Position numbers and translations under genes: made by a program. The notes beneath the pieces were generated by a model, which saw nothing but the letters and a program-made list of their open reading frames with translations, searched no databases and was not told the DNA's origin. Source: Streptomyces sp. SW4 (GTDB lineage: Bacteria > Actinomycetota > Actinomycetes > Streptomycetales > Streptomycetaceae). From it: DNA of 64,000 bases. Below are positions 46,584-57,406 of this stretch, piece after piece (within the stretch, counting starts at the first letter, position 1; every line of letters starts with the position of its first letter). The DNA lies in assembly GCA_003248315.1 (NCBI GenBank), contig QKWM01000004.1, forward strand, positions 2,973,001 through 3,037,000, in the 5' to 3' direction.

Positions 46584-48972
46584 GCGACGACCAGCACGGA
46601 GACCGGCACCCGGAGGGCGCCGCCCAGGGCGGCCGCTGGGACCCGCTGCCCCAGGGGGACTACGACGACGGCGCCACCGCCTTCGTCCAGCTCCCGAGGG
46701 CGGCGTGGACGCGCTGCTGGAGGCCCACGAGAGCCCGCTCGCCGCCCCGGCCACGGCTACACGCCGCCGCAGATAACGGTCACGCCCGCCACCACCGGCA
46801 CCGACCCCGCGGCCACCGGCACCTGGACGATGCCGGCCGCGCCCGTCGACGGCGCCCAGTGGCACGTCCCGGACGCCCGGCAGCAGGCGCCGGACCCCTA
46901 CGGCGCGGACGCCGGCTACCAGCAGCAGGACCCCTACGGCGCGGCCGGGCAGCAGTACGGCGCCGAGCACGGCTACGGCCATCCGCCGGCCGCCACCGGG
47001 CACTGGGACTTCTCGGGGGCCGTGCCGGAGGCCGAGGCCGCGGCCGTGGACGGCTCCGCGGGCGGCGGCGCGCCCGGCCACGACGTGACCGGGCAGTGGT
47101 CCATCCCCGTCGCCGGGGGCGACCTCCCGGACGAGTCGGGCGAGTTCACCGCCTCGTCGCTGGCCGAGCAGTGGGGCGGCACGGCCCCGGCCACCCTGCC
47201 GGCGGCGCCCCCGCGCCCTGGGCGGCGCAGGAGGTGGGGCAGCCGTGGTCCGCCCCGCCGCGCACGGCCGGCCGACCGGGCCCGGGCACCCCGCGGACCA
47301 CGCGGCCGACTACCCCGCCGAGCACGCGGCCGGGCACCCCGCCGAGCAGCGGGACGGTGCCGTGGCGGCTCCCGAGGGCCCCGCCGGGCCGTCGGCCGAG
47401 CCGTTCCCGGCCCCGGCGTCCCGGAGGGCGGTTCCGCCGCGTCCGGGGGCGTGCGGGAGCCCGTGGCGCCCGTGGTGACGGAACCGCAGGAGGCGGGGGC
47501 GCCTCAGGGCGCGCCGGCGCCGGAGCGGCAGGAGCCGGAGCAGGCGGGGGACACGGGGGCGGAGGCATCCACCGGAGCACCCGGGGACGCCCGGCCCGAG
47601 CCCGGACACCGGCCCGGCCCGAGGACGAGCACCGTCCCGGCGGCGGGCACGCGCCCGGCCCCGCCGCCTCCCGCCCCGAGGCCGGGACCGACCCGGGCGC
47701 CGGGGCGGAGCCCGGCACCGGCTCGGCACCCGGGGCCCACGCCGGTCCCGAGGCCGGCCCCGAGCCCGTGGCGGAGACGGGTCCCGCGCCCGTGGCGGAG
47801 GCCGGTCCCGCGCCCGTGGCGGCGGCCGAATCCGCGGCCGGCTCCGACGCCGCGCACGCCCCCGGCACCGGTCAGGCCCCCGACGCCGGCACCGCGCACG
47901 CCCCCGACGCCGAGCACGCCCCGGGCACCGGACAGACCACCGACGCCGACCCGGCGGCCCCGACGCCGCGCCCGGCCCCGACGCCGACCCCGGCGCCCGG
48001 TCCGCGGCAGGCGGTGAGCCCGGCGCCGGTGACCGCTCCGAGCCCGGCGCCCGGCCCGGTGACGCCGCCCCCGACGCCGAGGCCGAGTCCCGCCCCGAAG
48101 CCGACGCCGAGTCCCGTCCCGACGCCGGCCCCACGCCGGACTCGGGCGCCACGCCGGACGCCGTCCCCGGGCGGACGCCGACGCCGGGCCGGAGGGGGCC
48201 GTATCCGCCTCCGGGGCCGCCGGTGACGGTGCCGGGCCGGCCCCCGCCGGCGCTCACGCGGAGCACCCCCTCGCCTCGTACGTGCTGCGCGTCAACGGCA
48301 CCGACCGCCCGTGACCGACGCCTGGATCGGCGAGTCGCTGCTGTACGTGCTGCGCGAGCGGCTCGGGCTCGCGGGGGCCAAGGACGGCTGCTCGCAGGGC
48401 GAGTGCGGCGCGTGCAACGTGCAGGTCGACGGGCGCCTGGTCGCCTCCTGCCTGGTGCCGGCCGTGACCGCGGCGGGCAGCGAGGTCCGCACGGTCGAGG
48501 GCCTGGCCGCCGACGGCCGGCCCTCCGACGTGCAGCGGGCGCTGGCCCGGTGCGGGGCGGTGCAGTGCGGCTTCTGCGTGCCCGGCATGGCGATGACCGT
48601 GCACGACCTGCTGGAGGGGAACCCGGCGCCGACCCGGCTGGAGGCCCGTCAGGCCCTGTGCGGCAACCTGTGCCGCTGCTCCGGCTACCGGGGCGTGCTG
48701 CGGGCCGTCGAGGAGGTCGTCGCCGAGCGCGAGGCCCTCGCCGCGGCCGACGCGGCCGCCGGCCAGGACCCGTCCGGCGACGGCGAACCCCGCATCCCGC
48801 ACCAGGCGGGCCCGGGCGCGGGCGGCGTCCACGCCTCGGTGTTCGGGACCGCGGCACCCGCCCAGGCCGCGCCCGGCGATCCCCACGGCGACCACCCGGG
48901 GACGACCGGTACCAGGACGACGACCACCCTCACGGCGACACGCCGTACGGCCAGGACGGAGGCCACGCGTGA
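46580..48972 (+). CDS. [2Fe-2S] subunit of the molybdoenzyme with a ~560-residue disordered N-terminal extension
   Basis: GTG 46580 overlaps the FAD-subunit stop. About seven frame breaks (46695, 46755, 47205, 47420, 47607, 47960, 48895); repaired length is about 799 residues. The functional part lies at the 3' end (48276-48780): a plant-type [2Fe-2S] with GCSQGECGACNVQVDGRLVASC, and the second cluster domain CGAVQCGFCVPGM...LCGNLCRCSGY. Normal CoxS/XdhC subunits are ~160-200 residues. Here about 560 residues of Gly/Pro/Ala/Glu/Asp/Thr low complexity precede it, beginning DYDDGATAFVQLPEGG, with QQ-PYG repeats and GPAPVAEA-type repeats, and a His/Asp-rich tail ends the protein. It is translationally coupled at both ends, so the extension is not simply intergenic. 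Confidence 0.82.
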
Positions 48973-51283
48973 GCAACGAAGCAGCCACCGCGGAGGCCGC
49001 GGGGACCGCGGAGGCGACCGCCGCCCCGAGCCGATCCCGCACGGCCTCGGCGCCTCCCTGCCGCCCGCCGACGCGCGGGCCAAGACGGAGGGCACCTTTC
49101 CGTACGCCGCCGACCTGTGGGCCGAGGGCCTGCTGTGGGCGGCCGTGCTGCGCTCCCCGCACCCGCACGCGCGCATCGTGTCCATCGACACCTCCCACGC
49201 GCGCGAGATGCCCGGCGTCCGGGCGGTCGTCACCCACGAGGACGTCCCCGGCACGCCGCTGCACGGACGCGGCCGGGCGGACCGTCCCGTCTTCGCCTCC
49301 GAGGTCGTACGACACCACGGCGAGCCCATCGCCGCCGTCGCCGCCGACCACCCGGACACCGCGCGGATGGCAGCCGCCGCCGTCATCGTCGAGTACGAGG
49401 TGCTGGACCCGGTCACCGACCCCGAGCAGGCCTTCGAGGCCGAGCCGCTGCACCCCGACGGCAATCTGATCCGGCACATCCCGCTCCGGCACGGCGACCC
49501 GGAGGCGGCCGGCGAGGTCGTCGTCGAGGGCCTGTACCGCATCGGCCGCCAGGACCCGGCCCCCATCGGCGCCGAGGCCGGTCTCGCCGTGCCGCGCCCC
49601 GACGGGGGAGTGGAGCTGTACCTGGCGTCCACCGACCCGCACGCCGACCGCGACACGGCCGCCGCCTGCTTCGGCCTGTCCCCCGAACGGGTGAAGATCG
49701 TGGTCACCGGGGTGCCGGGCGCCACCGCCGACCGCGAGGACCAGGGTTTCCAGCTGCCGCTGGGCCTGCTGGCGCTGAAGACCGGCTGCCCGGTGAAGCT
49801 GACCGCCACGCGCGAGGAGTCCTTCCTCGGCCACACCCACCGCCACCCCACCCTGCTGCGCTACCGCCACCACGCGGACGCCGAGGGCCGCCTGGTGAAG
49901 GTCGAGGCGCAGATCCTGCTCGACGCGGGCGCGTACGCCGACACCTCCTCCGACGCCCTGGCCGCCGCCGTCGCGTTCGCCTGCGGCCCCTACGTGGTGC
50001 CGAACGCGTTCATCGAGGGCTGGGCGGTGCGCACCAACAACCCGCCGTCGGGCCATGTGCGCGGCGAGGGCGCCATGCAGGTGTGCGCCGCGTACGAGGC
50101 GCAGATGGACAAGATCGCCAAGAAGCTGGGCCTGGACCCGGCCGAGGTGCGGCTGCGCAACGTCATGGCCACCGGCGACGTGCTGCCCACCGGCCAGACC
50201 GTCACCTGCCCGGCGCCGGTCGCCGAACTCCTCCAGGCCGTCCGCGACTTCCCGCTCCCGCCGCTGCCCAAGGACACCCCCGAGGACGAGTGGCTGCTGC
50301 CCGGCGGCCCCGAGGGCGCGGGTGAACCGGGCGCGGTGCGCCGGGGCGTGGGCTACGGCATCGGCATGGTCCACATGCTCGGCGCGGAGGGCGCCGACGA
50401 GGTCTCCACGGCCACCGTGAAGGTGAACAACGGCGTCGCGACGGTGCTGTGCGCCGCCGTCGAGACGGGGCAGGGCTTCACGACCCTGGCCCGGCAGATC
50501 GTGCAGGAGACCCTCGGTGTCGACGAGGTGCATGTGGCGCCCGTCGACACCGACCAGCCGCCGGCGGGCGCCGGCTGCCGGGGCCGCCACACCTGGGTGT
50601 CGGGCGGCGCGGTGGAGCGCGCCGCGAAGATGGTCCGCACCCAGCTCCTCCAGCCGCTCGCCCACAAGTTCGGCATGTCGACCGAGCTGCTCCAGATCAC
50701 CGACGGCAAGATCACCTCGTACGACGGGGTGCTGTCGACGACGGTCGCCGAGGCGCTGGACGGCAAGGAGCTGTGGGCCACCGCCCAGTGCCGGCCGCAC
50801 CCCACCGAGCCGCTGGACGAGTCCGGGCAGGGCGACGCCTTCGTCGGCATGGCGTTCTGCGCGGTCCGCGCGGTCGTGGACGTCGACATCGAGATCGGCT
50901 CGGTGCGGGTCGTGGAACTGGCCGTCGCCCAGGACGTCGGGCGGGTCCTGAACCCCGCCCAGCTCACCGCCCGGATCGAGGCCGGCGTCACCCAGGGCGT
51001 GGGCATCGCGCTCACCGAGAACCTGCGCTCCCCGCGCGGTCTGGTCCGCCACCCCGACCTGACCGGCTACGCCCTGCCGACCGCGCTGGACGCGCCCGAC
51101 ATCCGGATCGTGAAGCTCGTCGAGGAACGGGACGTGGTCGCGCCGTTCGGGGCGAAGGCGGTCAGCGCGGTGCCGGTGGTGGCCTCGCCGGCGGCGGTCG
51201 CCTCGGCGGTGCGCGCGGCGACGGGACGCCCGGTCAACCGCCTGCCGATCCGCCCGCAGGCCGCGGTGGTGACCGCCGGCTGA
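48969..51283 (+). CDS. Molybdopterin-binding large subunit, xanthine dehydrogenase type
   Basis: GTG 48969 overlaps the Fe-S subunit stop. One frame break near 49040; repaired length 771 residues. Xanthine-oxidase large-subunit motifs: EGTFPYAADLWAEGLLWAAVLRSPHPHARI, DREDQGFQLPLGLLAL (Gln-Pro-Gly-type cofactor loop region), NPPSGHVRGEGAMQVCAAYEAQMD (conserved Arg), AAVETGQGFTTLARQIV, and C-terminal EERDVVAPFGAKAVSAVPVV with the Glu/Gly-Ala-Lys region near the active-site Glu (usual GEP/GE replaced by FGAKA). It catalyses hydroxylation of a purine or other heterocycle/aldehyde; the exact substrate cannot be read from sequence. Confidence 0.9.
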
Positions 51284-51424
51284 CACCGGCCCGCCGTCCG
51301 GTGCGGACGTGCCGCCGGCGACAGGGCGTTGTCAGTGGCGGGGCGTAGGGTGCGAAGCGGTGGGACGGGTGCCGTGCCCACCGCGCACGGGCACGCACGG
51401 ACGCGGGGAGACGATGCACGGGGC

Positions 51425-52047
51425 ATGCGGGGCGCCACGGGGGACACGACGACGCGGGCGGCGCGGAGGCCGTCGCCGCTGACCCTGGTCCGGTTCGCGA
51501 CGGCGGCGGACGACCCGTCCTGGACGCGCGGCGCCTCCCGGCGCCCGCCGGCGGGCTGCGAGGCGCCGCTGTTCTGGCGGGCGGCCGCGCTGATCGGATG
51601 CCTGGTCCTGGCCGCGGGCCGCGGCCCGGAGTCCGCCCCGGCCCTGGACCTGCCGCCCCGGCTGCTGGAGCGGGAGTTCGGCCGGGCCGCGTGGCCCGCT
51701 TCGAGGACATCGACTTCCCGGCGTCCCTCACCCACGAGCCCACCCGCCGCTTCCTGCGCGAGACGGGCCTGCCCGAGGCCGCCTTCCCGTTCCGTCTCGA
51801 CGCCGACGAGATCGCCCTGCCGACCCTCGCCGAGTACGACGCGGACCCGGCCGTCCCGCAGGCGGACCACCTCGTCCGCCTCGGCCGGCTGGCCGACGGG
51901 CACGACGTGGTCGTCGACGGCCGCACCGGCGCGGTCCTGGCCCGCCACCCGGCCGACGACACCCTGTGCCCGCTGGCCCCGGACGTCTCCGCCCTGGCCT
52001 TCACCCTCTGGCTCCTGCACCGCGCCGGTTCCCCGGGCGGGTCGTAG
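51425..52047 (+). CDS. SUKH-4-like immunity/SMI1-type protein (one frame break, start uncertain)
   Basis: The C-terminal 120 residues are typical of the SUKH-4 group: RFEDIDFPASLTHEPTRRFLRETGLPE, LDADEIALPTLAEYDA, HLVRLGRLADGHDVVVDGRTGAVLA. A missing G near 51686 splits the frame. The upstream part (SWTRGASRRPPAGCEAPLFWRAAALIG) is less familiar; the ATG at 51425 is only one choice, so length is 207 residues or shorter. SUKH proteins often neutralise polymorphic toxins, but no toxin gene, RHS/WXG or nuclease domain lies near. An orphan or housekeeping role is equally possible. Confidence 0.65.
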
Positions 52048-52118
52048 GACCAAGGTCCGGGGCCCGGACCGTCTCACGACAGGGGTCAACTCGTGCTTCG
52101 GCCCTTACCCTGGCGAGC

Positions 52119-53611
52119 ATGACCGTCCCTGAGCCCCGCGACACCGAGGTCGCCGACACCGCCGCCCGCACCGATCCGCCCGCCGCCCGCCGCGAGCAGC
52201 CCGCCGGGGACACCGAAGCCCCGGACACCGACGGGACGGTGCTGAGCCGCGCCTACCGGGCGCTGAGCATCGGCATCGTCTCCGTGGTCGTGCTGATCGC
52301 CTTCGAGGCGACGGCGGTCGGCACGGCGATGCCGGTCGCGGCCCGCGAGCTGGACGGGGTGTCGCTGTACGCGTTCGCGTTCTCGGGGTACTTCACGACC
52401 AGCCTGTTCGGGATGGTCCTCTCCGGGCAGTGGTCGGACCGGCGGGGGCCGCTGGCCCCGCTGACCTGGGCATCGCGAGCTTCGCGGCCGGGCTGGTGCT
52501 GTCCGGGACGGCCGGGGCGATGTGGCTGTTCATCCTCGGCCGGGCCGTGCAGGGACTCGGCGGCGGCCTGGTGATCGTCGCCCTGTACGTGGTCGTCGGG
52601 CGGGCCTACCCGGAGCGGCTGCGACCGGCGATCATGGCGGCGTTCGCGGCCGGCTGGATCGTCCCGTCCATCGTCGGCCCGCTCGCCTCGGGCGCGGTGA
52701 CCGAACACCTCGGCTGGCGCTGGGTGTTCGTCGGCATCCCGGTCCTGGTCGTCCTGCCGCTGGCGCTCGCCCTGCCGCAGATCCGCAGCCGCGCCTCCGG
52801 CCCGGTCGGGGGCCCGGGGTCGGAGCCGGCCTCCTTCGACGGCCGCCGCATCCGCCTCGCCCTCGGCATCTCGCTCGGCGCCGGACTGCTCCAGTACGCC
52901 GCCCAGGACCTGCGCTGGGCCTCCCTGCTGCCCGGCGCGGCGGGCGCGGCGCTGCTCGTCCCCGCCGTCCTCGGGCTGCTGCCGCGCGGCACCTACCGGG
53001 CGGCCCGCGGCCTGCCCTCGGTCGTGCTCCTGCGCGGCGTCGCCGCGGGCTCCTTCATCGCCGCCGAGTCCTTCGTGCCGCTGATGCTGGTCACCCAGCG
53101 CGGCCTCAGCCCGACGCTGGCCGGGTTCTCCCTGGCCGCGGGCGGCGCCACCTGGGCGCTGGGCTCCTGGGTGCAGTCCCGGTCCCGCCTGGAGCCGTAC
53201 CGCGAGCGGCTGACGACCCTCGGCATGGTCCTGGTCGCGGCGGCGATCGCCACCGCGCCGAGCGTCCTGGCCGAGGCGGTACCGGCCTGGACGGTGGCCG
53301 TCGCCTGGGCCTTCGGCTGCTTCGGCATGGGCCTGGTGATCTCCTCCACCAGCGTGCTGCTGCTGAAGCTGTCCGCCCCCGAGGAGGCCGGCACCAACTC
53401 CGCCGCGCTGCAGATCTCCGACGGGCTGTCCAACGTGCTCCTGCTGGCCGCCGGCGGCGCCGCCTTCGCGGCCCTCGGCGGCGGCACGGTGAGCCACGCC
53501 GCGACCCAGGCCACCGGCTCCCATCCGGCCGCCTTCCTGGCGGTGTTCCTGCCGATGGCGGCGGTCGCGCTGGCCGGGGCCTGGGTGACGACCCGGCTGC
53601 GGGTCCGCTGA
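52119..53611 (+). CDS. MFS transporter (drug:H+ antiporter-like)
   Basis: ATG 52119 with TACCCT 9 bases upstream, probably leaderless. An acidic Ala/Thr/Pro-rich cytoplasmic N-terminus of ~45 residues is followed by about 12-14 membrane segments. Signature loops: VLSGQWSDRRGPLAPL (between TM2 and TM3) and GRAVQGLGGGLVIVALYVVVGR (antiporter motif C-like). A frame break near 52467; repaired length 497 residues. Isolated monocistronic gene; substrate unknown. Confidence 0.88.
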
Positions 53612-53755
53612 GCCGGGAGCGACCGGCGGGGCCGCTGTGACGTCCGTCCCACCCGGGGGTGACCCGGCCCGGCCCCGGCGTCGGCCGGGCCGGACCGCCG
53701 GTAGGGTGGCCCGGTTGTCATACGTGCCCGAGCCGTTCTACCCCCTTCGGAGACC

Positions 53756-55545
53756 GTGACTACCACCGCCAGCTCCTCGCACCACCTGTCCCCGGCCTTC
53801 CCCGGCCGTGCGCCCTGGGGCACCGCCAGCAAGCTGCGGGCCTGGCAGCAGGGGGCGATGGAGAAGTACATCCAGGAGCAGCCCCGCGACTTCCTGGCGG
53901 TCGCCACCCCCGGCGCCGGCAAGACGACCTTCGCGCTGACGCTGGCGTCCTGGCTGCTGCACCACCACGTCGTGCAGCAGGTGACGGTGGTGGCCCCGAC
54001 CGAGCACCTGAAGAAGCAGTGGGCGGAGGCGGCGGCCCGCATAGGGATCAAGCTCGACCCCGAGTACAGCGCCGGACCGCTCGGCCGGGAGTACCACGGT
54101 GTCGCGGTGACCTACGCGGGCGTCGGCGTCCGGCCGATGCTGCACCGCAACCGCGTCGAGCAGCGCAAGACCCTCGTCATCCTCGACGAGATCCACCACG
54201 CCGGCGACTCCAAGTCCTGGGGCGAGGCCTGCCTGGAGGCCTTCGAGCCGGCCACCCGGCGCCTGGCGCTGACCGGTACGCCGTTCCGCTCCGACACCAA
54301 CCCCATCCCGTTCGTGACGTACGAGGAGGGGCCGGACGGCATCCGGCGGTCGGCCGCCGACTACACCTACGGCTACGGCTCCGCGCTCGCGGACGGCGTC
54401 GTGCGCCCGGTCATCTTCCTCTCCTACAGCGGCAACATGCGCTGGCGCACCAAGGCCGGCGACGAGATCGAGGCCCGTCTCGGCGAGCCCATGACCAAGG
54501 ACGCCGTCAGCCAGGCCTGGCGCACGGCGCTGGATCCGCGCGGCGAGTGGATGCCCGCCGTGCTGCGCGCCGCCGACCAGCGCCTGACCGAGGTCCGCAA
54601 GGCCATCCCCGACGCCGGCGCCCTCGTCATCGCCTCCGACCAGGACTCGGCCCGCGCCTACGCCAAGCTGATCCGCGAGATCACCGGAGACAAGGCCACC
54701 GTCGTGCTCTCCGACGACGCCGGCGCGTCGAAGAAGATCGACGAGTTCAGCGCCGGCACCGACCGGTGGATGGTCGCCGTCCGCATGGTGTCCGAGGGCG
54801 TCGACGTGCCCCGCCTCGCGGTCGGCGTCTACGCCACGACCATCTCCACGCCGCTGTTCTTCGCCCAGGCCGTCGGGCGATTCGTGCGCTCCCGGCGACG
54901 CGGCGAGACCGCGTCCGTGTTCCTGCCGACCGTGCCCGACCTGCTCTCCTTCGCCAACGAGATGGAGCGCGAGCGCGACCACGTCCTCGACAGGCCGAAG
55001 AAGGGCGGCGAGGAGGACCCGTACGCCGAGGAGGACAAGCTCCTCAAGGAGGCCGAGCAGCAGAAGGACGAGGACACCGGCGAGCAGGACATGCTGCCGT
55101 TCGAGGCGCTGGAGTCCGACGCCGTCTTCGACCGGGTCATGTACAACGGCGCCGAGTTCGGCATGCAGGCCCACCCCGGCAGCGAGGAGGAGCAGGACTA
55201 CCTCGGCATCCCGGGCTCCTCGAACCCGACCAGGTGCAGCTGCTGCTCCAGAAGCGGCAGGCCCGGCAGATCGCGCACAGCCGCAAGAAGCCCGACGCGG
55301 AGGCCGACCTGCTCGAACTGCCCGCCGAGCGGCGGCCGGTCGTCTCGCACAAGGAGATGATGGAGCTGCGCCGGCAGCTCAACAGCCTGGTCGGCGCCTA
55401 CGTCCACCAGAGCGGCAAGCCGCACGGCGTCATCCACACCGAGCTGCGCCGGGTGTGCGGCGGCCCGCCCAGCGCCGAGGCCACGGCCGGGCAGCTGCGG
55501 CAGCGGATCGCCAAGGTCCAGGAGTGGGCGACCCGGATGAAGTGA
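53756..55545 (+). CDS. DEAD/DEAH-box helicase of the SSL2-like superfamily 2
   Basis: GTG 53756; repaired length 596 residues (one break near 55215). SF2 motifs: LRAWQQGAMEKY (Q-like), TPGAGKTTFAL (Walker A), VVAPTEHLKKQW (Ia), ILDEIHHAGDSKSWGEA (DEIH box II), ALTGTPFRSD (III), MVSEGVDVPRLAVGVYAT (V) and QAVGRFVRSRR (VI, QxxGRxxR). The C-terminal ~170 residues are acidic then basic and family-specific. Ubiquitous in actinobacteria and usually annotated only as a helicase; a DNA-repair role is presumed. TAGGGT (53702) is a possible -10. Confidence 0.9.
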
Positions 55546-55767
55546 GCGACGCCCTCGCCCGGGCGTGTGCTGTACGTATCGGGACAAACACTGTCGGTTT
55601 CCCTCGGTGACTGCCCGGATTCTGGACGGAGACTTCCGCTGAGCGGACCGGCTCGCTACTGTCCCTGCACGCACACGCCCCGTGGCAGCGCCGCCGCGGA
55701 GCGCAGCCGTGAAGCGACTCAGGTCCGGACCGCCGCCGGGCCGCCGGCCGATCGGCGGCCTCACGCG

Positions 55768-55791
55768 CGTCACCGACGGGACTCGGTGACG
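55768..55791 (+). promoter_or_regulatory. Inverted repeat in the leader of the IclR gene
   Basis: CGTCACCGA-CGGGAC-TCGGTGACG, a perfect 9+9 dyad 49 bases before the IclR start. It may be an autoregulatory operator (IclR proteins usually bind ~15-base dyads near their own gene). TACTGT near 55659 is the only -10-like element in the 294-base gap. Confidence 0.45.
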
Positions 55792-55839
55792 CATCCGCCG
55801 CGACGGGCCGCCGACCTCACCACTGAAGGAGTGGGCGTC

Positions 55840-56478
55840 GTGACCGCGGAGACTTCCCAGACGCTCGACAGAGGACTGCGCGTCCTGAAGCTGCTGGCCG
55901 ACACCGATCACGGGCTGACCGTGACCGAGCTTTCCCACAAACTGGGCGTGAACCGGACCGTGGTGTACCGGTTGCTCGCCACGCTGGAACAGCACGCACT
56001 GGTCCGCCGCGACCTCGGCGGACGCGCCCGGGTCGGGCTCGGGGTGCTCGGCCTGGGCCGCCAGGTGCACCCGCTGGTCCGGGAGGCCGCGATGCCGGCG
56101 CTGCGGTCGCTGGCCGAGGACATCGGGGCGACCGCGCATCTGACCCTGGTGGACGGAGCGGAGGCGCTGGCGGTGGCCGTGGTGGAGCCGACGTGGACCG
56201 ACTACCACGTGGCGTACCGCGCCGGGTTCCGGCATCCGCTGGAGCGGGGCGCGGCCGGCAAGGCGATCCTGTCCGCGCGGCAGCAGCAGCCCGACGACCC
56301 CGGGTACACCCTCACCCACGGGAGCTGGAGGCGGGGCGTGCGGGCGGCGGCGCCGCTGCTCGGGGTGTCGGGCGTCGAGGGCAGCGTCGGGGTGGTCATG
56401 CTCGCGGACGTGGTGCCGGAGCGGGTGGGGCCGCGCGTCGTGGACGCGGCGCGGGAGGTGGCGGAAGCACTGCGCTGA
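55840..56478 (+). CDS. IclR family transcriptional regulator (short)
   Basis: GTG 55840 with AAGGAG 8 bases upstream; intact, 212 residues. N-terminal winged helix: TLDRGLRVLKLLADTDHGLTVTELSHKLGVNRTVVYRLLATLEQ. The effector domain starts at residue ~75 (VHPLVREAAMPALRSLAEDIGATAHLTLVDG) and includes YRAGFRHPLERGAAGKAIL. It stops about 40 residues earlier than typical IclR proteins (250-260), though the C-terminal helix (VGPRVVDAAREVAEALR) is present, so the domain is compact rather than truncated. Target unknown. Confidence 0.9.
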   Translation: MTAETSQTLDRGLRVLKLLADTDHGLTVTELSHKLGVNRTVVYRLLATLEQHALVRRDLGGRARVGLGVLGLGRQVHPLVREAAMPALRSLAEDIGATAHLTLVDGAEALAVAVVEPTWTDYHVAYRAGFRHPLERGAAGKAILSARQQQPDDPGYTLTHGSWRRGVRAAAPLLGVSGVEGSVGVVMLADVVPERVGPRVVDAAREVAEALR

Positions 56479-56610
56479 CACGGGCATCGACGCGGGGTGC
56501 CGCTGCGCCCCCGCGGCACGACTGCCCGCGGGCGCGTGGCTCGCCCGCAGCCGCGTGGGCAGAGCCATGGGGCAGGGATCTTCGCCGGTGGGGCGGGTTA
56601 GATTGACTTC

Positions 56611-57390
56611 GTGTTCTCTCGTCTCTCCCGCCCCCGTGCCCTCGCCGTCTGTGCGCTGCCCGTCGTGGCGCTGCTCGCCACCGCCGTGTTCGCGCCGCTG
56701 CCGTTCTCGGTGGCGCAGCCCGGCCTGACGGCGGACGTCCTCGGCGAGAACCGGGGCACCCCGGTGATCACGATCTCCGGGGCGCCCACCCACGACACGA
56801 GCGGGCAGCTGCGGATGACGACGATCGTGGCCACCGGCCCGGACACGCGCGTCTCGCTGGGCGACGTGATCGACGGCTGGTTCGCCACCGACCGCGCGGT
56901 GATGCCCCGGGACGCGGTCTACCCGAGCGGCGACGACCTGCGGGAGATCGAGCAGTACAACGTGGAGCAGATGGAGGAGTCGCAGGACGCGGCGACCACG
57001 GCCGCCCTGGACCACCTCGGCCTCGACGCCGCCGACGTCGACGTCACCCTCCGCCTCGCCGACGTCGGCGGGCCGAGCGCCGGTCTGCTCTTCGCCCTCG
57101 GCATCGTCGACAAGCTGGACACCGGGGACCTCACCGGCGGCCGGGTCGTCGCCGGCACCGGCACCATCACCCCGTCCGGCAAGGTCGGCCCGGTCGGCGG
57201 CGTGCCGCTGAAGACGCAGTCCGCCCGCCGCGACGGGGCGACCGTCTTCCTGGTGCCGGAGGCCGAGTGCGGGGACGCCCGCTCCCAGCTGCCGAAGGGC
57301 ATGCGGCTGATCCCGGTGGAGACGCTGGACGGCGCCGTCGACGCGCTCACGGCCCTGAGGACCGGCAAGGGCGAGGTCCCCTCCTGCTGA
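56611..57390 (+). CDS. Secreted Lon-like (S16) protease without a PDZ domain
   Basis: GTG 56611, TAGATT about 7 bases before it (leaderless). 259 residues, intact. N-terminal hydrophobic anchor (ALAVCALPVVALLATAVFAPLPF), a mixed alpha/beta region, then the S16 proteolytic domain: VGGPSAGLLFALGIVDKL with the catalytic Ser, and GTGTITPSGKVGPVGGVPLKT with Lys residues of the Ser-Lys dyad. Related YlbL proteins carry a PDZ domain between anchor and protease; here that space holds only ~70 residues without a PDZ pattern. Two Cys (GEVPSC end and AECGDA) may form a disulfide. Substrate unknown. Confidence 0.88.
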   Translation: MFSRLSRPRALAVCALPVVALLATAVFAPLPFSVAQPGLTADVLGENRGTPVITISGAPTHDTSGQLRMTTIVATGPDTRVSLGDVIDGWFATDRAVMPRDAVYPSGDDLREIEQYNVEQMEESQDAATTAALDHLGLDAADVDVTLRLADVGGPSAGLLFALGIVDKLDTGDLTGGRVVAGTGTITPSGKVGPVGGVPLKTQSARRDGATVFLVPEAECGDARSQLPKGMRLIPVETLDGAVDALTALRTGKGEVPSC

Positions 57391-57406
57391 GCCCCGCCGC
57401 CGGGCC

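Noticed and set aside
48311..51283. Single ~990-codon frame that seems to fuse the Fe-S and molybdopterin subunits
   Set aside because: The fusion arises from base losses near 48895 and 49040; restoring them gives the usual GTGA overlap of two separate genes.
51425..52047. Toxin-immunity defence island around the SUKH-like gene
   Set aside because: Neighbouring genes are a molybdoenzyme operon and an MFS transporter; no toxin, restriction or phage-defence domain was found.
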